Shown piece after piece: positions 34,797 through 46,075 of a DNA stretch of 64,000 nt. The DNA lies in contig NC_060252.1 of assembly GCF_921293095.1 (NCBI RefSeq), positions 3,596,001-3,660,000 on the forward strand, given 5' to 3'. Numbering within the stretch: position 1 is the stretch's first letter; the number at the start of each line of letters is the position of its first letter. The DNA comes from Ischnura elegans (taxonomy: Eukaryota > Arthropoda > Insecta > Odonata > Coenagrionidae). Made by a program: the position numbers and the translations under genes. The notes under the pieces were generated by a model. That model searched no databases. It was not told where the DNA came from and saw nothing but the letters and a program-made list of their open reading frames with translations.

Positions 34797-35032
34797 CAGT
34801 TTTTCTGCGACGACGCAGCGAGCTGGAGACGTGACGTCATCAATTCTCAAAGACGGACTCTGATTGGCTCGCTAGCCGCGGCGTCAACGCAACGCCGAAC
34901 TGTGAAGGCCCCCTCAGTTTTTCTGCGACGACGCAGCGAGCTGGAGACGTGACGTCATCAATTCTCAAAGACGGGCTCTGATTGGCTCGCTAGCCGCGGC
35001 GTCAACGCAACGCCTAACTGTGAAGGCCCCCA
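34797..35032. repeat. Tandem duplication, 2 x 118 bp
   Basis: CAGTTTTTCTGCGACGACGC recurs at 34915. Each unit ends in CTGTGAAGGCCCCC, which is the inverse of the motif GGG(T/G)GCCTTCACAGCTCGGCG seen at 24063 and in variant form near 3593 and 32449. Differs by very few bases, so it is recent. Confidence 0.9.
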
Positions 35033-35034
35033 TA

Positions 35035-37012
35035 TTTCATATTTATTATTAAAGATACCAACTGAGTGACATTATACAAGTTATGAAATAATTTTTTACG
35101 CAATAATATTTATTAATCAAAAATTATCTTACGAAATGATAGCGTTAGTTCAGGAAGACGCCCGTCAGACTGTTTTGTCGCACGCTGTCAACAGTTCGCC
35201 CGCCCTGTGCCAAAGCCCGGTTCGAAAGTTTTGATCGTTAGGAAAACATCTACTTACTGTGGACCGGTTAGATCTTGTGTTCTCGCGATGTACGGTTTTA
35301 GGCGTTGTTTGTATATAGTTGTTGATTCTATTTTAACTTAATTCTCTCTACATCAAGTTTTCAAGCCTGCGTGTGGTGTGTGAAGTGGTTGACAACGTTA
35401 TATTTTCGAAAAAGTCACGTATATTCAGCCCATTAACGCTTGTATAGTGATCTTGATTTTGCTTACGAATTTTTGTTTTTCAACAATCTCATATTCAGTG
35501 CAGTGAAGTGGCCACTGGTAAAGGAATTTTCTTTGTGGTGTTCTTATCCCGTAATTTGTGATGACACCACAGTCGTGACACACAATGTTAAAAAGTGTAG
35601 ACAGCGTAGCGTAGCGGACGACGCGGCTGGAGCCACTACAGCGCATTCTGCGGGCGTTTTCCGTAAACTAGCACCCTCCCCTACCGTACCCCCTCCCCTC
35701 CAGTCCCCATTCCACTTTTATTCTTGCTTTGCGTGTTGCATACGGTAGGGATACTATGCGGGATATCATTTAAATAAAATCACAACATGTGCAAAGCAAA
35801 TGCCCATTTATTTTATAAAAGTTCACATAAAAAGTCACTCACCTGCCAAATACAATGATTTGAATTAGTAAATAAATAAACACTATACACAGGATGGCGA
35901 AAGCCTGACAAGAATCTCTCCATGCCTCACTTGTGTACGCATAAGTCCTCGTACCCACACACACGGCGAACTATAATTCCTCAGTGTCATCACAAATTAC
36001 GGGATAAGAACACCACAAAGAAAATTCCTTTACCAGTGGCCACTTCACTGCACTGAATATGAGATTGTTGAAAAACAGAAATTGGTAAGCAAAATCAAGA
36101 TCACTATACAAGCGTTAATGGGCTGAATATACGTGACTTTTCGAAAATATAACGTTGTCAACCACTTCACACACCACACGCAGGCTTGAAAACTTGATGT
36201 AGAGAGAATTAAGTTAAAATAGAATCAACAACTACATACAAACAACGCCTAAAACCGTACATCGCGATAACACAAGATCTAACCGGTCCACAGTAAGTAG
36301 ATGTTTTCCTAACGATCAAAACTTTCGAAATGAGGAGACGAAATTTCATTGGCCGATTCATGATTGGTCGATGGGTGAGACAGAGGAAGCACACATATTT
36401 CATATTTCCTATTTATTATTAAAGATACCAACTGAGTTACATTACACCAGTTATGAAATAATTTTTTACGCAATAATATTTATTAATCAAAACTATCTTG
36501 TTAAACGATAGCGTTAGTTCAAGAAAACGCCCGTCAAGCTGTTGTGTCGCACGCTGTCAACAGTTCGCCCGCCTTGTGCCTAAGCCCTGGATGACACTGA
36601 GGAATTATAGTTCGCTGTGTGTGTGGGTACGAGGACTTATGCGTACACAAGTGAGGCATAGAGAGATTCTTGTCAGGCTTTCGCCATCCTGTGTATAGTG
36701 TTTATTTATATACTAATTCAATTCATTGTATTTGGCAGGTGAGTGACTTTTATGTGAACTTTTATGAAATAAATGGGCATTTGCTTTGCACATGTTGTGA
36801 TTTTATTTAAATGATATCCCGCATAGTATCCCTACCGCATGCAACACGCAAAGCAAGAATAAAAGTGGAATGGGGACTGGAGGGGAGGGAGTACGGTAGG
36901 GTAGGGTGCTAGTTTACGGAAAACGCCCGCAGAATGCGCTGTAGTGGCCCCAGCCGCGTCGTCCGCTACGCTACGCTGTCTACACTTTTTAACATTGTGT
37001 GTCACGACTGTA
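35035..37012. repeat. Palindromic cluster of repeat modules S, A and L
   Basis: Order: S (35035-35218), A inverted (35219-35575), L (35576-35985), A (35986-36395), S (36405-36598), L inverted (36596-37012). A and inverted A form about 357-bp arms around L, and L and inverted L form a second overlapping palindrome. L-A also exists at 23226-24059 and S at 21015. No transposase and no simple TIR is seen. It abuts the 5' flank of the arginyl-tRNA synthetase gene. Confidence 0.85.
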
Positions 37013-37237
37013 GTCACAACTGGGTAGTTGGTAGTCGCGATCAACGTCGGTACGATCGTGGTGTAAACGGGGCAGGTTGCACTGGTGCGGTTGAGAGATG
37101 TATATAGAGATCATCATCACCTAGTGTTTGTGCATGCCCTATCCGTTGACATTTATTTATCTCACAGGCTGTGCTATTTTGTAAACTTTTTAATTGAATT
37201 CAATTTACTAACTGTTGCCGGAGAATAAAATATTTCA
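37013..37237 (+). promoter_or_regulatory. Promoter and 5' leader of the arginyl-tRNA synthetase gene
   Basis: The only non-repeated DNA between the module cluster and the start codon. It includes GTATATAGAG at about 37100. The region just before is unusually rich in CpG (CCGCGTCGTCCGCTACGC), but that part belongs to module L. The transcription start cannot be fixed by eye. Confidence 0.4.
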
Positions 37238-37282
37238 ATGGCAGATATAGTGGAGGAGTACACACGGAAAGCAGACGCCGCC
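37238..37282 (+). CDS. RARS1: Arginyl-tRNA synthetase, cytoplasmic, exon 1
   Basis: ATG 37238 to donor GCC|GTATGT, 15 codons (MADIVEEYTRKADAA), phase 0. An in-frame TAA lies 12 bases upstream (37226-37228), which supports this start. Together with exon 2 it forms the N-terminal helical extension that in animals anchors the enzyme in the multi-synthetase complex. The enzyme charges tRNA-Arg with arginine in the cytosol using ATP. Confidence 0.85.
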
Positions 37283-37363
37283 GTATGTATTTTCTTGCTA
37301 AAAAAACTGGTGGATTACTGATTCAAATATTGAAAATGTTAAAACATTTAAATTAATTTTCAG

Positions 37364-37507
37364 GAACTTGAGATTATAAATCTAATGATTGAGGTGGAGA
37401 ACCTGAAGAACAAAGTTCATAATAGTTCCTCGGGGGATGGAGATGTCCTGAAAGCCCTGAAGTCGAAGAACGACCGGCTTAAATACAGATTAGAAATTTT
37501 GAAAAGG
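37364..37507 (+). CDS. RARS1: Arginyl-tRNA synthetase exon 2 (leucine-zipper extension)
   Basis: Acceptor TTTTCAG|GAA, donor AAGG|GTAAGT, 48 codons. The sequence ELEIINLMIEVENLKNKV, then LKYRLEILKR, is a heptad-type coiled coil. In vertebrates this extension binds AIMP1 and other synthetases of the multi-synthetase complex. Its presence suggests the long, complex-bound form. Confidence 0.9.
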
Positions 37508-37600
37508 GTAAGTGTTTTTACTTAATCTCCTGTTTGGACTTTTATTAGAGATTATACCTTTTTACCGTTTTAATTATCTCCTTATGTAATCAACGTACAG

Positions 37601-37831
37601 GCGGTAGATTCTGAGGAAAACTGCAGCAGTAAACGTAAGCAAGTGGATGTATCGGATTGTCCTCTTGAAAAGGATTCTAGAAATATGCAGAGTATCCAAG
37701 AAATCCTCACTGAAGTGTTTGGAGTTGCTGTTAGTCAGTCTTACCCTGATGTTAACGATGTACCTGTCTTAGTGCTACCGTCCACGAAATTTGGTGACTA
37801 CCAGTTCAATTCGGCTATGCTAATTTCTCAG
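37601..37831 (+). CDS. RARS1: Arginyl-tRNA synthetase exon 3 (start of N-terminal tRNA-binding domain)
   Basis: Acceptor GTACAG|GCG, donor CTCAG|GTGAGC, 77 codons, phase 0 at both ends. IQEILTEVFGVAVSQSYPDV and KFGDYQFNSAMLISQ match the ArgRS N-terminal (Arg_tRNA_synt_N) domain, which recognises the D-loop of tRNA-Arg. Confidence 0.92.
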
Positions 37832-38347
37832 GTGAGCTATGGTTTTGAGGTGCCAGGTATCTCTAACGGCATTTTCACTCAGTACATTAACCCCTGCGAG
37901 TTTGTTTTTATGTCCGAACGCGTGAATGAACGCCGAAGTGTAGCCATCCAACTTGTGCTAACATGAACATGAAATAGAACCTATTCTAATGTGGTTCATT
38001 CATGCAGTCATAAGTTTCCCATTCCGGCACGCTAAAATCGCTCGTTCTTCTAATGCGTGTAGTGTGTAACGAGGCCTCAAGTCACGTAGGTTAGTATGAG
38101 ACATCAATGAATCAAAAGCTTCTTTTCGTGTGACAGTGGCTCTCCTACCATAAGTTGTTTTTTTTAAATAATAGATTATGTAGATTGTGAATAACTTAAA
38201 ATGACTGGCTGTGATACATAATGGAAGTTTTTGCTTTATCCTACTGTATCCGAGTTTTAATAAACATGTACTTGTATGGCATGATTATAGTCTATTCGCC
38301 GGGAAAACACTAAATCATTGGATACACATGCTTGGATTGGATTTTAG

Positions 38348-38616
38348 GCGTTGGCTGCGAAGGGTGTCAAAGTTCCCCCGAGGCTAGTTGCCAGCAGTGT
38401 GGTCGAGAAGTTGCCGCAGGTGCCATTGATCGAGAAGGCAGAAGTGGCCGGTGCTGGCTTTGTGAACGTGAGGATAAGCAGGCAGTATGGGCGCAGCATC
38501 CTTGAGGACGTTCTCCTCCGAGGTGTTCAGCCGCCGCGTGTGCACCAGCGACTTAGGGTGGTCGTTGATTTCTCGTCTCCAAACATCGCCAAAGAGATGC
38601 ATGTTGGTCACTTAAG
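38348..38616 (+). CDS. RARS1: Arginyl-tRNA synthetase exon 4 (HIGH motif)
   Basis: Acceptor TTTTAG|GCG, donor TTAAG|GTGAGC, 269 bases ending in phase 2. It reads VEKAEVAGAGFVNVRIS-like sequence, then VVVDFSSPNIAKEMHVGHLR. HVGH is the class I HIGH signature that binds ATP, and the preceding SPNIAKEMH is typical of ArgRS. The frame joins exactly to exon 5. Confidence 0.95.
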
Positions 38617-39207
38617 GTGAGCGACAACAAAAGGTGGGAAAATATCTACATTTTTTCATTGTTTCATTTCAAGTTTGGATCATATTTCTTTATATCATTG
38701 CACAGTTAAAAAAACCCTCTTTTACTTTTGAGGGGGTTAAGGGAAAAAAGTTGCAGGAAAGTGTAGGCTCAACTTATAGAAAATAATCCCATAAATTATA
38801 GCTAAATGTTCTATTTTACAAGCAAATGTTTTAGGTGAGAAGTAAGTATAAAACATTCAATTATGACAACAAAAAATTCTTTATTAGTGCCAAACTTGTT
38901 TGGTTGGCATTGGAAATTGTTAATGCTACCTCCCTAGGGGCCTAACCGAAAACGTCTCATTAATAATAATAATAATAATAATTTATTCGCTGAAGGCAAT
39001 ACAATTGCATAGCTTCGTCAATGTCAATGAGGTCCTGGATCAAGCCATCTTCAACTGGCTTTCTCAGACACGGGAGGTAGGATGATCCCTATTTCAGGGC
39101 TCATCTTGCAGGAGCAAGCAAGAATTGAGGCCCTGACATTGGGAATACATTGCTTCACTGCAGCCAATGGTTAGCTTCACAAATTTAAAAGACCTAAAAT
39201 AAGTGGA

Positions 39208-39960
39208 CTAAATGTTTATTGTTTAAAATATCTTTAAAGATAGTAGGCACACATTTGAAGACTTTTATTCACATTTAAAAATATTTGTGGAATACATGCA
39301 CTATACAAGGAATGGGTGTATATTGATTTTTGGTGCTTATTTTCAGCTGATATCTGCCCATTACCCTAATATTTACCACAAAGTTAAAACGTGACGTCAT
39401 TAAAATGTTGTGGGGGAGGAGGCCTACTCATCGGCAGTAGTCTATCTGGAGGGCGGTGGAAATGGCGATGCTATTACTATGTGCTAGAGATGGGTCAGTT
39501 CTGGTTTTCAGTTCTCCGTACTGCCGGTTCTTTGCTACGGAACCAGTATCGAGAACCGATTGCATACAGTCGGTTCTTCGGAATTCTAGCCCAACGGCAC
39601 GACAGGAGGGAATTTGAAAAGCACATACCAATTTTTTTTAATGAGAATAAAAGTCTTTAAATGTGTGCCTACTATCTTTAAAGATATTTTGAACAATAAA
39701 CATTTATATAAATAAGGTTTTCTACGGCTATTTATGGGAATATAAATGGTTTAGAGGAAATTTCGATACCCATGAACACCTATGCTACCTTGAACGCATC
39801 CCTATCATCCCAATGTTAAAATGCTCTCTTATAACGCAAATTGGTATAGTGCAAAGACCCCATGGAATGCATCCCTTGCGCTATACAAGGAATGGGTGTA
39901 TATTGATTTTTTGGTGCTTATTTTCAGCTGATATCTACCCATTACCCTAATATTTACCAG
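39208..39960. repeat. Unclassified repeat with inverted and direct copies
   Basis: ATCTTTAAAGATAGTAGGCACACAT at 39230 recurs inverted near 39660. The block CTATACAAGGAATGGGTGTA at 39301 recurs in direct orientation at 39881 for about 77 bases. Between them, GCTAGAGATGGGTCAGTTCT (39482) looks like a solo hAT-type TIR similar to 50169. Confidence 0.6.
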
Positions 39961-40300
39961 AGCCTTCTTTAATTCCTTCTCTGTCTCAGTTACGATAGCT
40001 CTGCCATTACCAATCATATCAAGCTAATTTTTTTCTCCATGGATATTCAGTCTGATACCTTTTCTTTGATTTTATTGAATGCTTCGTAATATGAATGTTG
40101 AAGATTATGGGTGACAAGCCACAACCGTATCTCAATTCTTTCCTTATTATTTCTTGTTCACAGTTAGGTCTTGATCTTATCACCACTGCATGGTTTTTGT
40201 ATGAACAATGGATTGATGTTTCTCCTGTCATTTTAAGGAACTCGAATTTGTTTCAATTGAATTCCTACGCATTGAATTGTAATGCACATCGTCAAACCCC
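39829..40300 (-). pseudogene. LINE reverse transcriptase relic in intron 4
   Basis: The minus strand reads AVVIRSRPNCEQEIIRKELR then YGCGLSPIIFNIHI, the RQGCxLSPxLFN motif of RTE/I-type reverse transcriptases. After a frame change come MIGNGRAIVTETEKELKKAL, the region just past the catalytic YADD. Inactive. Confidence 0.7.
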
Positions 40301-42189
40301 TTCTCTCAGTGAATGTAAATAAGATTTTTTCTATTAATATAATCCAACTACGTACACTTTTTATTGATGTAACATTTACTTGCCCTTAAATTATTTTTTG
40401 TGTGTGTCATAAGCACTTGGACTGTGGCTGTTTACATACCGATTCACCAAATATATGTGCAATATTTTTCTCCCACCAATAGCTTAAATGTAGAATGTAA
40501 TGTACCGGAAGTATCTCATAGTTTTGATTTTCGATAGTTTATCTGTGTACTTGACTTATTTTTTTCATGTTGATAGCTTTGGTCCTCAGTTGAATTGTGA
40601 TTGTGCACCCCTCTATGACTCATAGTTTCCAGTTTCATAATTCCCTTATCACTGTTATTTATTCGCCGTAATAATAATACCGTACATATTTCCTGGTGTA
40701 AGCCACACACCCTTGTGTGCCCCCCCCCCCCATTTTGGGCTGGCTCGTGAGGAAAAAAAATCATTTTGGCAGACGTTGTATTTCTGGCATGTAATACATG
40801 TAAAGCTTGAAGACGAACTTAAAGCTTTACATGTATTGTATGTGTGTAGTATGGTTATAATCAATAATTACGATTAATCAAAGTGTGATAGGCATTGTTT
40901 ATATTAATCTTTATTCTTCATCAATAATATTACAAACTGATCAACAATCGTTGCTCTCAACAATCAAATCCAATATCCTCCTGGAATACATAGATGCAAA
41001 TGGCGCAAAGCAGTTATTTGTGTTTTTGACAGTTTCACCAATTTTAAAAATCTGAAAAAATTAGAATTATACTTGAATGTTGAGGTAATAACATACATTT
41101 TTTTGGCGTGTCTATTGTTTCCTAACATTTTTAATTTAATTTTTAAATTTTCAAACTTATGCAAAAGTTTAGCTTTCGGTCAAAAATTTTTGAAAAAAAT
41201 CAGGATGGTGGAACTTAATTGTATTTACATTTTAAAATTAAGATCAAGATTTTACAAAAATAAAAACTGGAGATATGGTTAAAAAACTAAAAATCGTGTT
41301 TCAATTTTTTTTGGGTTAATTTCCATTGTTAGGGCCTGAAACTTTGGGGAAAAACATAATTTTTGATGCACTATTTTAAGTATATATTTTTTATCTTTCA
41401 AAACCTCTGGGGGCACTTTTCACCATATTAACCGGCTAGACCCTTTGGAGGATCCTGCAAGCCCCCCCTTTTCTCACCGTCATTTCTGGAAAAAGGTGCA
41501 TGGCTTCTGCGAGTAAATACAGTATTTTCATGAACGGTTAGTCTGAAGTGTTCTCCCATTACAGTTAGAACAAAGCAAAATATAGTGGAAAATGTTTTGC
41601 TATTACAGTCTAAGCAAAGTATCACCCAAAAACTTATTATGCAACACATTTTTGCCTATTAAATTACAAACAACTTATTTCTTAAGTACATTTGTTATAC
41701 AGTAGAACCTCATTTATGAAACTTTTAGCGGAGAACTGAAAAAAGTTTCATATGTGAGGTTTTACGGTAAGGAAGCGTGAAACTCTTTTCAATTGGATCT
41801 GCTATGTTTCCAGGATTCAATTACTCATTTGGAGGCAAAAAATTGAAGCCTAATAATCTTATTTACTCAGAAGATACATCATAAATGATATATTACCTAA
41901 ATAGGAACATAAACTTGCATTTCTGTACAATATTTCCCTTGAATTGAATGTCTTCGACTAATTCTAAGCATTTCTGGATTCAAGCCTCAGGGCTATTTCA
42001 CTGGGAAAATTTTGCAATGGAGATTCTAAATGACAACAGCCGACCCAATTTTTGAAAGCAGTTGGCTCATTAACAGCAGTTCTCAGGCAATACATTTTAT
42101 CGCCCGGGGACAAACCAAGGGTGGAGATTGATGAAATGAGATATGTACCCGAGGAGAGTCATCCAAATTGAACCCATTATTAGGTTTCA

Positions 42190-42360
42190 CGAACGCATCG
42201 CACAGGTTCAAGGTGCACCCTGTAGGTTCAAGTCCTGGCAGTGGCAGACACTTTTCAGAGATGACCCGCTATACTGTGGTGTGAGGGGCTCTTCCAGTGC
42301 AACATTGTCTGGCAGTTGGGATATTTAGCCATGGTCCCATTGGTGCCTATCTAGAGATTT
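42190..42360 (+). repeat. tRNA-derived SINE-like sequence, plus copy
   Basis: GGTTCAAGTCC (42225-42235) is a perfect RNA polymerase III B box, followed by TGGCAGTGGCAGACACTTTTCAGAG. The same tail follows the inverted copies at 42760 and 55135. Confidence 0.6.
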
Positions 42361-42639
42361 TTCTAGGCCCTTAAGCTAATTTTGTTCATTCATTACTTGC
42401 AGTTATAAGGGCAGTTGCACAGTTTATTAAATTGCTCACTTAAAAAAAGTGATCTCAACATCGGAAAAGTCTTAATCTCGGAATATGTCTTGTCTGCTAC
42501 AGTGTGTTCTGGATTATCTATGATAGGGTACATATTTGGAGGAGGTAACTGACATCTGAGGTCATTTGTGCATGAGGTAAGGGTCAGGAGAGAATGGTTG
42601 ATCAATAGAAGCCCAGCGTTGGGATTATCCAGCTCATAA

Positions 42640-42830
42640 TGAAAAGCGTCATGGCTAAACATCCCATCTGCTGGACATAGTGTTGCACTGGAATTGCCCT
42701 CTACACACGACACTCAAACAGGGTTAGGGACATCTCTGAAAAGTTTCTGTCACTGCCAAGACTTGAACCTGGGCCCACAGGGTGTGAAGCTAACATCCTA
42801 GCCCCCACACCAGTCGTTCAATATTGCCAA
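42640..42830 (-). repeat. tRNA-derived SINE-like sequence, minus copy
   Basis: On the minus strand, GGGGGCTAGGATGTTAGCTTC (A-box-like) precedes GGTTCAAGTC (42760-42769), spaced as in a tRNA gene head. The body continues with AGTGACAGAAACTTTTCAGAG and ATCCCATCTGCTGGACA-related sequence, also seen near 55040. Confidence 0.6.
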
Positions 42831-43567
42831 TTAATGTGTATAAATATGTCTATATGTAACGTGAGCATCTGTGGTGTTTCTTGTGAGTACATAAGATTAG
42901 TAGGCTTCATTCTCTTGCCTCCAAATGAATAATTGCAACTTGGAAACAAAGCAGACCTGATTGAAAAGGGTTTCATACTCCCTAATGTAAAACCTCACCT
43001 ATGAAACTTCCTCACTCATGAAGCTTTTCATGGCAGTCCACTGAAAGTTTCATAAGTGAGGTTCTACTGTAGTTGAATAGGGGTGGCCTGGTATCTCCTG
43101 GAAACAGTGTCACATACTTACCGAATTGAAACAGAAGTAGATGCTCTGGAATCTCATGAATCATATACAAATCCAAAGTGTTCACTCGGCAGTGATGATG
43201 GGGAACCTCTGCCCCTCTCGCGCCTTTGCCCCATCCAAGAGCTCAGACCCACAACAAAAGCAGCACTTGTGCTGGCTGTTGCTTCCCAAGAGACACCGTC
43301 TCATCCAGTCATCTGCAGTGGCTTCCTCTCTCTCTCTCTCTCCCTCACTCTTCATGCTTCATGCATGTCTCTCTTATGGATCCATGGTTTCCTTATTTCA
43401 TTATTACATTGGGTGTGTGAAGATTCTTGCTACTCCTTTTATCTTTAAGGTTCTTTCTATAAATGATAATTCCAACATCAGGTGAGAAAAATGTTTGTGT
43501 ATTTGGTAGTAAAGAACAAAATTCGGCCTTTTTATCCTTGATTAACAGTGTGCGTCCTCTTTGTCAG

Positions 43568-43751
43568 GTCTACTATTATAGGGGAGAGCATATCGCGGCT
43601 CCTCGAGTTCCTGGGCCATGATGTGGTTCGCATCAACCACGTGGGCGATTGGGGAACGCAGTTTGGCATGCTCATTGCGCACCTACAGGACAAGTTCCCC
43701 GACTACCTCCATGTCTCTCCTCCAATTGCAGACTTGCAAGCCCTCTACAAG
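43568..43751 (+). CDS. RARS1: Arginyl-tRNA synthetase exon 5 (catalytic domain)
   Basis: Acceptor TTGTCAG|GTC, donor ACAAG|GTATGC, 184 bases. It reads [20 protein letters not shown], then [19 protein letters not shown] and FPDYL, the Rossmann-fold segment after HIGH. The five exons total 873 bases, exactly 291 codons, of a protein usually near 660 residues. The remaining exons (expected to start with a KRF/FK-rich helix and to include the KMSKS-equivalent) were not found up to 64000, so intron 5 exceeds 20 kb or the gene is broken. Confidence 0.95.
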
Positions 43752-46075
43752 GTATGCTCCACTTACATCCTCATCCCATTCATCATTATACTAAGCATTT
43801 GTTCTCTCTTCTCCGAGAATATTTGTACACACACTTGTAGTGCCCCGTGAGTGGAATGAATCTCAAATCAAGGGATTGAAAATATCCGGTGCAACATAGA
43901 ATTAATAGCAGCTATCTTGTGGGAGTAGGGATGGTTTGACACTGCGGGGAAAAGTACATCCTTAAAGGTACTTATCTGGTGAATTAAGAAGTCATGTTTA
44001 CCAAGGAAAATCGGTAGGTCTAGGAAATGGATTGAGTCACCTGCCTTTAACTGAATTAAGTTTCAATCAGGAATTTGTGTAATTTAATCAATATGTTTGA
44101 ATTTCAGCTATAATGAATACCTTGTCCTAAAATTATAGTTAAGAGAAAATAGCTATTAGCCAAAAAAAGTCTGCAAAAGAGCATCCATCCCTAACTAGTT
44201 TCCCAAAGCAGAGCCCAAACATTGGTGCAAATTTCCCTTCCTTGGTTCCTTCTCTTATAGCGTAGGTAATTCCTTCCAAAGGACAAGTACCGTGCATGTT
44301 TTTATTCCCCAACTTCCCTACGTAAAATGATTTGTTAACTCCAAAGACAAAGTGCTTACTCAAGGTAAAAGTGGTGTCTATGCTCGGAAATGTTATGAGT
44401 GCATTGGGGTGCAAATTTAAAACTCCTGTCGACAAACATAAAGGGAGTGCAAGATTGAGAGACTCTAAGTCACTTTCTTCCTAACACATCATTGAATCTG
44501 GCCATACCTGTAATTTTAACATAAAATTTTTACAATATGCACTTCACAAAAGTGTTAAACTCAGTGTGGCATGGGAATTGGGCATGAGTTTTGAGTCCCT
44601 GGAATTATGCAAGAATTCGTCATGAATTTTTGCTCCAACGGAGAATTTCACAATCTTTTATTGCGGATCCATTTCTCATTTAATTTTTCTAGTTCAACAC
44701 CCATTTTCTGGCCTGAAATGTATTTGTCGTAATTTCAAGTGCAGTTGGGTAGAATTTGTACAGCCACATCGAGACGTGGAATGTCAGACAAGAGAACAGA
44801 ACCAAAATGCCTGGCACTCTTGACTCTAGTAAGATTCAAAAACACGAAGAATAGAATGCCAGGTGACGTCAGTGAGGTGTACTTATGAGGTGATTGGCTG
44901 GACTCTATGTAAACTGGATGTTTTAGAAATTCTTGAAATCACTAAATGCTCTCTTGCTCCCAGTGCCACAATTTTAAAACACAGGACTCAATTTAAATGT
45001 TCCCAATTGTTGTCAACTGCTTTAAAATGTAAAATCTGACTTCCTCCTTGCCAATCCTCATCCCTATTAACCAACGTCATTCCCTCCTCCACTCTTCCCT
45101 AACTTATACACACATAATTCAAAATTTGTAAGAAAGCATTCGTATTTGCACAACGTGGATAATTAAGTGCAGCAGACTCCCGATCATCCCGTACGTGCGG
45201 TTTGTACGTGCTGTTGTGGGTTATCCGTGCATGAGGTCATACTCCTTCGATGTTTTCCGTGGTCTTTGTAAAAAAATGAAATTGGACGCAAAAGCAGTCT
45301 TAGGATATTTGCATTTTAATGCATGGCTACACCAGGCCTATTATTATCATTGGAATTCCCATCGTAAATGGAATTATTTTATTTATTTGCTGACAAGGAA
45401 TGTTTCAAGTTGACTTTGCATTGCAGACGACGATCAATGGCGGGAAAAAAAACTTGAGAGTAATTTTTGAAAATTCTTGCATGGTACAGGAATCATAAAT
45501 GAGGGAAAATGTTATCTGTGATCATTGTATGTATAAGTCATATCTCAAACGTAAAATTGATGCCCTGAACTCTCATACGTTTGAATACGGCCCACAGGAA
45601 CCAGATTTTTTGTCACCCTCAGGCATGTGTACGCCGTGACTATTCAAGGTCAATATGGAGAGGAAGGGAATATGCAGTAGAAAAGAAGGCAGCGAGGGAA
45701 GTGGAAGTAGAGACAAAGCATGAGTCATAGCCAGGCACTTGCTTGCGTAGACAGTTTGCCTTATGCCCTGGTTTCTATATAACTGCTACTGGTAAAAGCC
45801 ATAACTGCTACTGGCCGATGGGGTGATTGCACTCCAGTTGGCATCACGCGAGTACCATATCCTTGTTCTCCAAGCATCGTGGTGTGCAATCGCACTTGGT
45901 GATGACGGATCTACATCCGGGGCAACCTGTGCGAGAAGCGAGTACATATGCGGCGTGGTGCCTGACAGTGTAGTTTCTGATGTCGTGCTGTGCTCTTGTA
46001 GCATTCGTGCTAACCACATTTTTGAATCTGTGATCTTGCAGCCATGGACGCGGCGTGGTTTTCGGAAGCCAAGTA
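43752..46075. other. RARS1: No gene recognised (synthetase intron 5, first part)
   Basis: Several short open frames have no family resemblance. GCAGCAGACTCCCGATCATCC at 45168 resembles a solo Tc/pogo-type TIR. No partner found. Confidence 0.4.

Larger units (their letters stand above)
41700..43069. mobile_element. Pogo/Tigger-like MITE, 1370 bp, in intron 4
   Basis: CAGTAGAACCTCATTTATGAAAC at the left and its near-inverse at 43069 are flanked by TA (41698-41699 and 43070-43071). The inverted similarity extends about 190 bases inward from each end (for example 41810-41870 with 42885-42940). The middle is filled with tRNA-like SINE sequence in both orientations. No transposase. Confidence 0.85.
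38617..43567 (+). other. RARS1: Intron 4 of the synthetase gene (4951 bp), transposon-laden
   Basis: Contains an (AAT)n microsatellite at about 38959-38983, repeat pairs at 39208-39960, a minus-strand LINE relic, a TA-flanked MITE at 41700, SINE-like sequence and a (TC)n run near 43327-43348. No additional coding exon is needed: exons 4 and 5 join in frame. Confidence 0.85.

Noticed and set aside
36832-37044. Minus frame that repeats a peptide also read at 35440-35748
   Set aside because: Both lie in copies of module L; identity is due to DNA duplication.
42190-42360. Functional tRNA gene
   Set aside because: Only A/B-box-like parts are present; no cloverleaf or acceptor stem can be drawn, so it is SINE-derived.
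43083-43485. Overlapping 121, 114 and 64-codon frames upstream of synthetase exon 5
   Set aside because: Low-complexity (TC)n region within intron 4, three frames open at once, no homology.
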